Origin: Acanthamoeba castellanii str. Neff
Lineage: Eukaryota; Discosea; Longamoebia; Acanthamoebidae
DNA: 64,000 bases
Direction: 5' to 3'
NCBI RefSeq assembly: GCF_000313135.1
Contig: NW_004457545.1
Location: 30,684 to 94,683, forward strand
Below the pieces are notes generated by a model. The model saw only the letters and a program-made list of their open reading frames with translations. It was not told the origin of the DNA and made no database searches. Positions within the stretch are counted from its first letter, which is position 1, and every line of letters starts with the position of its first letter. Below are positions 33,054 to 41,786 of the stretch, piece after piece. Made by a program: the position numbers and the translations under genes.

Positions 33054-34157
33054 ATGAAGAATTCCGAGGTAGCCACTCAGGCCCAACAACAATGCAATCA
33101 GCGAAGGCCACACACCAAGATGGAGCAGGTGCCGGACGAGGTACTGTTGCACATCTTGGAGTGCTTGGGCAATGAAAAGGACTTGGCCCGCTGCTGCCAG
33201 GTCTCGTGGCGCTGGTACGCCATAGGTTCGGACTGTGACCTTTGGGCACCCCTCTTCGTCCGTCGATTTGGTCGATCACCCAACGCCGAGCGCAAAGATC
33301 AGGGGCTCATCGTCAAAATGCAATTCATGATGGTTCTCCCTCCCCTTCACTTCTTCTGTGTCCCCTCTTGCGTTAACTGTGGCAGGGGGCAGGAAGTGGA
33401 AAGCCTCAAGGAGGAGAAGATACGGCAGGCCATTGAAGAGCACAACATGAGGATTGAGCGATGGAAGAAGGGCAGCAACCACAACCCCATGTACTCGCCC
33501 CTTCACCTTGCAAGCTTCTTGCTTCTGCGCCTCACTCGCTGTTCGGTTCAGCGCGATGCACAGCGAGCTGTTGCCCGTACTCAAATACCGCGACGGAGAG
33601 CTGCAGGAGGTGTCCTTCATCACAGGTCTGTCTTCGGCGCCCAAACCGACACGCGTGCGAGTGTGTCTGGCGTGTTGCTTACTCACTGTGGGTCTTGCTT
33701 GATGGTAGCCAAGCACATGTGGGGCCTTCTCGCCTGGTTTGTTCCTGTGGGGGTGGCCTGTAGCGTGGGTGCCCGGCCAGCTCTTGTTGCGACCGTCCTG
33801 GTGCTTACACCTCTTTTATTCGCTGCCCTGGCGTGGTTGTGTTTGCCGCCTCCGCTCACATGGCATCGGTCTGTCGCGCAGTGTTCCCTGACGCGCTACT
33901 ACACTTACGATGCGTACTACGACGAGGCGAAGCTGCAGCCCAGGCCCAACAAAGATAGGCTGCGCTCGGTCGCGAAGTGCCTCATCTCTGGTACGACACA
34001 TCAACACCACGTGTTCGCCTTTCTGCTTCGCACCATCATGACACTCCCTACAGGCATCGCCGTGTGCGCTGGGGCCGCAATGCTGGGCTGGGCATCGGGC
34101 GCCGGTGTGCGCGCATCGATCGACAAGTCTATCCAGACCATCATCGGCTCCGCGTAG
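33054..34157 (+). CDS. F-box protein with hydrophobic C-terminal half
   Basis: The N-terminal F-box MEQVPDEVLLHILECLGN, continuing CCQVSWRWYAIGSD, would recruit Skp1 in an SCF ubiquitin ligase. A charged coiled segment (VESLKEEKIRQAIEEHNMRI) follows, then hydrophobic stretches (MWGLLAWFVPVGVAC, ATVLVLTPLLFAALAWL) and a C-terminal glycine/alanine-rich helix (IAVCAGAAMLGWASGAG). Several introns break the frame (around 33328-33386, 33495-33545, 33624-33710, 33840-33880 and 33990-34055). The start may be 33054 (MKNSEVATQ) or the internal Met at 33120, which begins the F-box directly. If the hydrophobic exons are translated, this is a membrane F-box protein, which is unusual. The tRNA-Ala begins 36 bp upstream on the other strand. 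Confidence 0.72.
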   Translation: MKNSEVATQAQQQCNQRRPHTKMEQVPDEVLLHILECLGNEKDLARCCQVSWRWYAIGSDCDLWAPLFVRRFGRSPNAERKDQGLIVKMQFMMVLPPLHFFCVPSCVNCGRGQEVESLKEEKIRQAIEEHNMRIERWKKGSNHNPMYSPLHLASFLLLRLTRCSVQRDAQRAVARTQIPRRRAAGGVLHHRSVFGAQTDTRASVSGVLLTHCGSCLMVAKHMWGLLAWFVPVGVACSVGARPALVATVLVLTPLLFAALAWLCLPPPLTWHRSVAQCSLTRYYTYDAYYDEAKLQPRPNKDRLRSVAKCLISGTTHQHHVFAFLLRTIMTLPTGIAVCAGAAMLGWASGAGVRASIDKSIQTIIGSA

Positions 34158-34467
34158 TTACATCCTGGCCGATGCACGTTCACCAATTGCTTCACCATCA
34201 CCCGACTCATGGTCAATTCAAGTGCTCGTCCCCTTTGATGCTCACGCGTCTCCTTATTAGTATGGTGCAGTCGACAATAAAGTGTCTGCTTGATCTTGGC
34301 GCTGGCACGCTCATGTCTCGGGCTGACAGAGTCATGCTGCTGGCGATGGGTTGGCACCGCAGAGTCCTCTTCATGCGGAGCTGGCTCTCTTCTCCACTAT
34401 TCATACTTCACCCACCGTAGAACAACCACAATCTTAACCGCCTTTGGATTACGTCAAGTGACCGAAG
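34158..34467. other. Intergenic 310 bp
   Basis: Between the F-box stop and the KAR5-like start, same strand. Frames here lack codon bias and nothing is recognised. It must contain the 3' end of one gene and the promoter of the next. Confidence 0.6.
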
Positions 34468-36967
34468 ATGCACAGCCTCTACACAAACGCAGTACTGCAA
34501 GCAATGGCGTTAGCTATGGTGGCTGCGCTCATCTGCCCTGCGTCGGGGGCTCATTACCAACTCGACCGTACTTCAGCGACTCGAGAAACCCACGGCAGAA
34601 GTACCCCATCACCACTGACGTAATTTGCCCTTGGCTCGTTAGCTGACACTGCAATGGTTAGATGCGCTGGAGAGAATTTATAGGGACGTGGAGGTGAGCC
34701 AGTCGGTGCACAGCCTGTGCTGGAAGCGAGCAGTCGAGAACCTTGTCGAGGGCTGTAAGGCCATGGACGGTACGAATGATCTGTCTGTCCTCCTTCTGTT
34801 TCAATGGTTGACGAAGTGCGAAGCAGATGCGGAACGCAGCAAGTTTGCGATGCAACTGGCCAACTGCCACATGGAACGCTCCGGGCTGCCTGTGCACCCG
34901 TGCACCAACGACATGCAGCTCATCGAATGGTACCTTGTACACCACTTGCCTTATCTTCTCTCTCGCACGCACCCAGAGCCTCTGTCTGACACATTCATGT
35001 CATCGCTCTCTAGCACCCGACCGATCACAAACAACCCCATCGCCTTCAACGCCTACACCGGTACGTGCACCTGGGGGTTTTTTAAGCTCTCGTGGGCAGG
35101 ACATTGACGTACGCGTTCCCATGGGATCCTCTGCGCAGAGTTCCTGCTGCATTCGGAGAACATCTGCTACTTCGTGCAGAGCGTCTACTTCCAGGAGAAG
35201 ACGGAGCGGACCATATCCGCGTTGGCCTTCACCGCAACGGCCACGCTCGAGTCGATGGAAGACCTGCAGCAGCTGTCGTCAAATATGAATCAAATGCTGT
35301 ACGGATTCTATCACTGCAGATGGCCTGCACACTGCAACAACTCTGCTCATTGTTGTCCTCTGCAGGTCGCACTCGGTGCAGGCGCAAGGTGAGCTGGCCA
35401 GCAGCCAGGTGGCCCTGCGCGAGACCATAGACGAGCTGAAGGACGAACAAGTTGAGGGCCTGCGCTCCATGCAAGCCCACTTTGGTGAGCTGCAGCTGTT
35501 ATCAGGTCTCACTGTCTACGCCCCCCTCCACCAACGTGCATTCGTTGCTCACGGGTCGAGAACTCGATTGTATGCGTCGCAGGCCACATTCAAGCCGGCG
35601 TTGAGGAGACGATCCAAGGCCAACAGGCCATCCGGGAGCGGCAGGCCGAGTTCCGCGAGCAACAGGAACGCATGCACGCGCAAGGTCTCGATTTCTTCAA
35701 GCACATGAGCAGCGAGTCGGCATTCGTGCGTGAGCAGATGCAACACTCCACCGAAGCGCAGACGATGCTGCTGGAGGAGCAGAAATCGATTCTGCAGCGG
35801 GTGCAGAGCATCAAAGAATTCCAGGGTCAGCTCGTGGAGTCACAGCAAGAGTTCTTCGAGCAACAGCAAAAGCTGCACGACAACACCAAGCAGGTATGTG
35901 CTGCCCTGGTCGCCAGTTGTGTGTGTGTGTGCGCGCGCGCGCGTGTGTGCGTGTGTGTGTGTGTGTGTGTGGATCCATGCGGAACTTGCTCACTCGTTGT
36001 GGTGATGGCAGCAATTGCTGGAAATAATCACCGACTCAACTACGGCCAGCCACCACCTCCACCAGCTGGTCCAAGTGCAGACCTCGGCCTTTCAAAACGC
36101 GGTCGACAACATCGGCGAACTGGCCACCAAGTAAGCACACCAGGAACTCTTAGCACCGCGCTACGTTTCGCTTTCCTCACGGCAAGTGCCCTGCGTACCA
36201 TGATGACAGATCAGAGAGCACCATCGCGGCCATTCACGAACAGCACACAAAGCTGTCTTCTCTTCAGAACGAACTGATCGGGAGCGTTGAGAAGGTCGCC
36301 GAGTTCCAGCGGTCGATCTTGGGTACAGAAGCGTACCACGCCGGCACGTTCACGTTCATTTGGCTCATCTTCTTCTCTCACACTGTCAGGCGAGTTCTTC
36401 GATATGAAGTCGATCGCCTTCTACAGTGCATTCCTCATCGCTACGTTTATTCTCACGTCCTTCTCCTTCACCGGCTCTGCGCGTTGGCGAATCAATCATT
36501 GGTATGTCCCGGCCACTTGCATGCGTCTCTGCGTCTTCTAACGCCCCTGCGTGCTCTAGTCGTCTTAGTGAATGTTCTAGTCGAGCGGCTGTTGCGTTCG
36601 TACGATCTCCAGTTCTTCCCCTGGGCCAGTGCCGACTCCCTCATCATCGCAGCACGTTGGGTACCCTCCCCACCATCATGTGCCCTGTGGTCGCGTGCAG
36701 TGCGTGTGGTCGCGCGCGGTCGTTTTTCTGACGCCAATTACTTCGTACAACACATAGGCGAGCCTGTGTGTGGCGGTGGCGGTGCTGTTTGCCAGCGCGG
36801 TGGGGCACAAGGACATCGCGCAAGACAACAACCGGCTGCTGTTGGCCATGGAGGAGAGGAACGCGCGCATCCTCGAGCACCTGCAGCACCAGGAGACCCT
36901 GTGGAGCATGCAGCTGCGCGAGATCACCAACAAGCACAGACGCGGCCTCACGCCCGATAATGAATGA
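34468..36967 (+). CDS. GEX1: KAR5/Brambleberry/GEX1-family nuclear-fusion membrane protein
   Basis: Begins with a signal peptide (ATG 34468; AMALAMVAALICPASGA core), then after a phase-1 intron the family's Cys-containing head: VHSLCWKRAVENLVEGC; LTKCEADAERSKFAMQLANC, continuing HMERSGLPVHPC; and FNAYTEFLLHSENICYFVQS with FQEKTERTI. This Cys pattern (C-W...C, NCH-x-E-x-S-G...C, ICYFVQS) is that of Kar5/Brambleberry/GEX1, nuclear-envelope proteins needed for karyogamy in yeast, zebrafish and plants. A long coiled coil follows (SILQRVQSIKEFQGQLVESQ region), then about three membrane helices (YSAFLIATFILTSF; LVVLVNVLVERLL; CVAVAVLFASAVG) and a basic tail. About a dozen introns. Likely ER/nuclear envelope, with the Cys head in the lumen. 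Confidence 0.88.
35918..35971. repeat. (TG)n/(CG)n alternating tract in a KAR5-like gene intron
   Basis: TG repeats, a GC core, then TG repeats again, all within the intron following HDNTKQ. This is a potential Z-DNA-forming sequence. Confidence 0.9.
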
Positions 36968-37932
36968 GTGCCCGCTCCGAAGCGACGCCACCGGTTGGCT
37001 CGCGTGTGACCAATAGAAAGTCAAAGTTCCAGGGTTCGAACGAATGCAGCCAGGCTCCTCCTCGGCCGATCGGTTGTCGAGGCCTGCTTCGGGCAGCGGA
37101 CGAACATGGCCCAGCGGGCGTGGGAGTAAAGCCTGTGCTTCCGCCACAGGAACAACCGCTGCAGGAAGTAACTATTGTACCTTGTGCCAAAGGTGAGCAC
37201 ACAGAGGGATGCAAGTTTCCCCGATTGACCATAAAGCACAGGACATGGCCTGATTACTGGAGTTCTTGGTCCTCAGTTCTGGGTCACGTGTGGTTTCCAT
37301 TGCTGACCAACGTTGGAGCGGGGTGGCGTTGGCTGATCGATCCGGTAAAGGTCACTCCCTCCTAGCCTCCTGCAAAGAACAGCCTCCCGTCGGTTACCGA
37401 ACACCCTCGAAGATCTTCAGTTGCACTGTGGAACGGTGTGTCAGCCTCGAGACAGAGAGTGATGGCCTGACCGCACCGAAGGCGAGGAAGGTGGTGGGCC
37501 AAGAGCCCTCTGATCACGCGCCAGAATACGTCCGCTCGCGGGATCGTTCAGTGCTCGCAGGTGCCCGGATTAGGAGGCCCTTGATCGCGTGGTGTTTGAT
37601 GTGCTTGCCAGCCCTGCCACACTCTTCACCTGGCTGTCTCGCTGCGTCTGCGGGCGGTTTGATTGGCCTACTCTCTAGGCTTTGCTTTTATTTTTGGTGG
37701 TCGCCGCCCATTCGGGAAGCTGGCCGCGAGCGACGGTCAGTGACACTGACAGGTCCCGCGGACGGCCGAACCGCAGACCGAGCGCTCTTCTGCTCTTCAC
37801 TCGATCGCTCGCTCTCGCTCGCGCTTGCATGCGCACATCCACACCCACATCTCCCTCTCCTACCCACCCACGCGAGAACACACTCGCGACAACACAACGA
37901 CGTGGCGAGCGAAGGTGAAGGCATGAGAAGAG
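36968..37932. other. Intergenic 965 bp
   Basis: Lies between two plus-strand genes. A long open frame (37266-38066) crosses into the next gene out of frame with it and has no protein-like composition. The 37790-37930 part is CTCGCT/CACACC-rich, probably 5' UTR and promoter of the CBS gene. No RNA gene recognised. Confidence 0.55.
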
Positions 37933-40900
37933 ATGGAGGCGATGAAGCGACTGTCGAGCATGCCGGCCTTCCACCATCACGGCGGTGGCGACCACCAGTC
38001 CAGCAAGAAGGCGGCGGCGGCGGAGGACAACAAGAGGGCGACGAAGAGGGAGGAGGAGAAAGATGAGGAGAGCGAGGAGGAAAGGAGCGAGGAGGAGGTG
38101 GAGGAGGTGAAGGAGGAGCGGGATAGGAAGAGCTTCAGTCGCAGCAAGAGCTTCAAGATGAAGCTGCTGCAGAAGATGAGGAAGAAGAACGCGAGCAAGG
38201 AGGGCGGCAGCAGGAAGGAGGAGATGAAGCGCAAGATGGAGAGGGAGAAGCGCAAGGACGAGATGATCAAGACCTACGACAAGAAGGCGCAACTCGACTC
38301 GACCACCGCCTCATCGTCCCACATCAAGGAGATCCCTCAGACCGTCATGTGCGGCATGAATCTTCCCGGCTACAAATCTCACATCAAGCGGAGCGCGTCG
38401 TCATCTTCATCTCCATATTCCGCCGGCGCAGCTGCGACGAACAACCGCGGGCGGCAGGGGGATCGTCAATCGAACAGCAGCAACCCGCTTCTGATCAACG
38501 ACGAAAAGGAGCGGCGTCGGGCCGAGGCCAGGGAGAGGCACCACCGCGAGCTTCGCCTGGGGGCCGTCCTATCCACCAACAACCCCCCGGATCGCTCCCC
38601 TTCCCCCGCAGCGGCCTCATCGTCATCTCCACCTTCCGCGGCCCAAAAAAAGAACGAAAACGAAGGAGAAACGGCGAAGAAAAGAGAGAAGCACCGCTCG
38701 AGTTTCCTGGCGCTGGGTCACGGAGCCACCAAGCGCGCCGAAGCCGCAGCGCGGAGTGCCAGCCCGCCAGCCACGTCGCCAGGCCAGGCATGGGTCAAGG
38801 GCACCACCTACGGCGGCAGCGGCGGTCAACAACCCCCAACCTCGTCGCCTTCCAGTGGCGAGTGCGACTACGCCGAGCGCGGGGAGGAGGGCATCGACCT
38901 GATGGAGCTCCAGCGCCAGTTCCAGCAGGTCGGCGTCGGCGGCGCGCCCGGCTTGATCGACGAAGAGCGGCGGGTGCGGCTCGCGGAGGACCGGGTCAAG
39001 GGCGCCGCGCGGCTGCCGTGGTGGGGCCTCAACGCCTCGTCGGGCAAGGAGGGCCGCCGCAAGGAGTGGGAGCGCTTCTTCTCCGGCTTCAAGGTCTCCG
39101 AGCTGTGGGAGGACGATGAAGGCGAAGACGACGACGACGATGAAGATGACGATGACCCCTGCCGCGGAAAGAAGGTGGCCTATCTCACGGAGGAGACGAC
39201 GGTGAAGGAGGCCCTGGACGTGATGAGCGAGCGCGGGCTCAACGCGCTGCCGATCTGCCTCAAGGAGGTCGATGGCAAGGCCGAGGGCGCCAAGGCCAGC
39301 GCGGCGGAGAACGGCGGCGGCTGCGGCGGCGATACGCAGGAGGACGAGGTGCGCGAGCGTGCGCTGCGGCATCTGCGCAAGTGGCGCAAGGCCGAGCTGG
39401 CCCGCGAGCGCGAGCGGAAGCAGCGGAAGCAGCGCGGCAAGACGGTGCTCGGGTGGATCGACCTGCGCGACCTGCTCACCTTCGCCGTGTTCAAGTTCCC
39501 GCGGCCGCCGTCGGCCGACATCGGCATCGACGAGGTGCGACGGCAGGGCGTCGAGTTCACCCAACACAAGATCCGCGAGCTGGTCAACATCTACGGCACC
39601 AACGGTGCGCACGTGGTCAACGACGAGGGCACGGGCGGCCAGGGCGGCCATCGCATCGCGGCCAACGACCGCATGCCCGCCGTGTTCCGCATGCTGCGCA
39701 GCGAGAAGGGCCTCCGGGTGCTGCCGGTGTACGACCAGAGCCAGCTGCCGGCCGAGAGCCGCTGCCTGGTGCGCGTGCTGGACACCAAGGTGGTGATCCG
39801 GTGGCTCCACCGCGTGGTGCAGGACAACCGCGCGCGCTCGCCGTTCGTGCGCGAGCTGGCCAACCGGCAGGTGCGGCACTGGGGCGCCTTCGCCGACGCG
39901 ATCCTGGGTAAGGAGCTCATCTACTTCGAGACCGAGGAGATGATCAACAACTTTGACCACTTCCGGGCCAGGAAGCGCGAGCGGCGGATGAGCAAGCTCA
40001 TCGTACCCTTCGGCAGCGTCGACGGCGGCAGCACAGTCGAGGTGGCCAACCACAAGAAGAACCCGTCGCCGCCGCCGACGCCCAACGACAGCCACTCGAA
40101 GGAGAAGCTCGATCTTAACAAGCACCTCTTCACCATCTCGGCCGACCGCAGTGTGATCGACGCCTTCAAGATCATCTACAACTACAAGGTGTCGGCGCTC
40201 GGCGTGCTCGAGAAGAAGGGCAAGGAGCGCAACGTCGACGACGACGACGAGAGCAGCAGCAGCGAAAGCGACAGCTACGACGAGTCTTCGTCATCTTCGT
40301 CTTCTTCGTCTGGCGAAGAGGAGGAAAGCGTAAAGAGGAGGAAGGATCAGGAGAAGGCCAGGGGACCCAGCTTGAAGGAGGCCAAGGCCATGGTCGAAGC
40401 GACGCGCGACAGCTCGAGCGACGACGATGACGAGAGCAGCAGCGAAAGCGACAATTCGAGCGACAGCGACGATTCGGCCGCGTCGTCATCGGAGGACGAG
40501 CCAGGCAACAACGCAGCGACGACCACGACTTCGACCGCCAACCACCACCCGAGCCAGCAGTCCGCCACCAACCATCAGAGACCGGCCTCGCCCAAGCGCA
40601 CCACCGACTCGCAGGCCCTGTCCTCGCATACCAAGCCCACGCGGTCCCAGAGCGATCCGCTGGGCCTGAGCGCCTCGAAGCGGGCCAACGCCCACGACGC
40701 GTCGGACACGGTCCCGGCCAAGGCCAAGACCCACCACGGGTCGGCGACGACGAAGGAGCGCAAGCCATCCGGGTCGCGCGGCAAGCGGGCGCCGGCGCGG
40801 ATCACGCGCGAGGAGATGGTGGTGCGGGCGGCGCAGGCCGGGAAGCTGATCTCGCACCTGAGCTCGAGCGACCTCAAGAACTTCGAGCCCTTCGCGATGA

Positions 40901-41202
40901 TGCGGTGCCTTCACATGTCGATCAAGGAGTACCTGGCCTGCTTCAAGGAGAAGAAGCCCCTGGTCACCTGCCGGCGCGACACGACCCTGCTCCAGCTCCT
41001 GGAGAAGATGGCCCGCGAGGAGGTCAACCGGATCTGGCTGCTCGCCGACGAAGAGGACGACGACGATGAGGAGGAGGAGGAGGGTGACAAGGGACACGAC
41101 CGGAAGGCGAAGCATGAACCCAACAAACCGAAGGACAACGGCGGACGACCCATCGGCATGATCTCGCTGGCCGACATCATCGCCGAAGTCACTCGATTGT
41201 AG
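37933..41202 (+). CDS. Large intronless CBS-domain protein
   Basis: A single 1089-residue open frame, unusual among intron-rich neighbours. The first ~110 residues are Lys/Glu-rich. CBS-type modules are visible: VAYLTEETTVKEALDVMSER with LNALPICLK and VLGWIDLRDLLTF; NDRMPAVFRMLRSEKGLRVL with RCLVRVLDTK; HLFTISADRSVIDAFKIIYN with VSALGVLEK; and LVTCRRDTTLLQLLEKMARE with RIWLLAD and GMISLADIIAEV at the end. CBS pairs bind adenine nucleotides in AMPK gamma and related sensors. Here the two Bateman pairs are interrupted by long acidic Ser/Asp linkers (40230-40500). No catalytic domain is present, so a regulatory or scaffold role is inferred. The lack of introns could reflect retroposition or intron loss. 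Confidence 0.88.
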   Translation: MEAMKRLSSMPAFHHHGGGDHQSSKKAAAAEDNKRATKREEEKDEESEEERSEEEVEEVKEERDRKSFSRSKSFKMKLLQKMRKKNASKEGGSRKEEMKRKMEREKRKDEMIKTYDKKAQLDSTTASSSHIKEIPQTVMCGMNLPGYKSHIKRSASSSSSPYSAGAAATNNRGRQGDRQSNSSNPLLINDEKERRRAEARERHHRELRLGAVLSTNNPPDRSPSPAAASSSSPPSAAQKKNENEGETAKKREKHRSSFLALGHGATKRAEAAARSASPPATSPGQAWVKGTTYGGSGGQQPPTSSPSSGECDYAERGEEGIDLMELQRQFQQVGVGGAPGLIDEERRVRLAEDRVKGAARLPWWGLNASSGKEGRRKEWERFFSGFKVSELWEDDEGEDDDDDEDDDDPCRGKKVAYLTEETTVKEALDVMSERGLNALPICLKEVDGKAEGAKASAAENGGGCGGDTQEDEVRERALRHLRKWRKAELARERERKQRKQRGKTVLGWIDLRDLLTFAVFKFPRPPSADIGIDEVRRQGVEFTQHKIRELVNIYGTNGAHVVNDEGTGGQGGHRIAANDRMPAVFRMLRSEKGLRVLPVYDQSQLPAESRCLVRVLDTKVVIRWLHRVVQDNRARSPFVRELANRQVRHWGAFADAILGKELIYFETEEMINNFDHFRARKRERRMSKLIVPFGSVDGGSTVEVANHKKNPSPPPTPNDSHSKEKLDLNKHLFTISADRSVIDAFKIIYNYKVSALGVLEKKGKERNVDDDDESSSSESDSYDESSSSSSSSSGEEEESVKRRKDQEKARGPSLKEAKAMVEATRDSSSDDDDESSSESDNSSDSDDSAASSSEDEPGNNAATTTTSTANHHPSQQSATNHQRPASPKRTTDSQALSSHTKPTRSQSDPLGLSASKRANAHDASDTVPAKAKTHHGSATTKERKPSGSRGKRAPARITREEMVVRAAQAGKLISHLSSSDLKNFEPFAMMRCLHMSIKEYLACFKEKKPLVTCRRDTTLLQLLEKMAREEVNRIWLLADEEDDDDEEEEEGDKGHDRKAKHEPNKPKDNGGRPIGMISLADIIAEVTRL

Positions 41203-41786
41203 GCTGTGTACATAGATGTCGGCATTAATCAACGGAACAGCACACACGCACACACGACACACACGCTTCGAAGGCGTAAGCAATGGGGTGTTGTTGGGCA
41301 CTCGAACTGCTGGGGCAAGCGGTTGGTGTGTTGATGGGAGTGTAGCTTAGTGGCAAAGCGGAACGGCAAACACCATCTCACGTGGGTTCGATTCCCGCCG
41401 CTCCCGAACCACTCACCTTTCCTTTGTCGCCCTACGGCATCGGCGAGTGCCTCTACGAAGTGGCTCGGTGCTCGGCAACACGGCCCAGCAGCGGGAGGGA
41501 CGTGACCGCCTTCGGCTACTGCTTCTCGCCCTCGATTACCCTCAAGAGTTGTAATCACTCTGAAATCAAGCTCCAGTAGCCACACGAATGTTAAGGTGGC
41601 TATTTTCGCACCCGTGGCCTGACCACCTTAAAAATATGCGTCTGCGCACATGGACCCAGCCTTCTCTTGTTGGGGATTATTGCGCCCGGTCGGCGATTGG
41701 TGGGATTCGGCGGTTTTTTTTTTCAAAACAAACCACCACGATAAAGGCAACCCATCTTCAAGACAAGACACACAACCGCACAGCGG
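41203..41786. other. Intergenic 580 bp with a tRNA-like element
   Basis: Apart from the tRNA-like sequence at 41336-41406 and CA-rich DNA at 41240-41270, nothing is recognised. Short T and C runs at 41710-41730 and 41870-41880 lie near the start of the next gene. Confidence 0.55.
41336..41406 (+). pseudogene. Degenerate tRNA-like sequence with intact A and B boxes
   Basis: The acceptor stem is complete (GGGAGTG pairs with CGCTCCC), the D stem GCTT/AAGC forms, the A box is TAGCTTAGTGG, the B box is GGTTCGATTCC, and the T stem GTGGG/CCCGC forms. The spacing is that of a normal tRNA, but the anticodon arm is poor: two of five pairs fail, and the seven-base loop GCAAACA lacks the invariant T33. 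No TTTT terminator follows within 30 bp. It is most likely a tRNA pseudogene or tRNA-derived element, not a decoding tRNA. Confidence 0.65.

Noticed and set aside
37266..38066. 266-codon plus-strand frame
   Set aside because: Crosses into the CBS gene in a different frame; composition is random and it contains no motif.
38623..40125. 500-codon minus-strand frame
   Set aside because: Antisense of the CBS gene; it has no motif, and the sense strand has clear domains.
41336..41406. Functional tRNA gene
   Set aside because: Anticodon stem mismatches, missing T33 and no T-run terminator; kept as a tRNA-like pseudogene instead.
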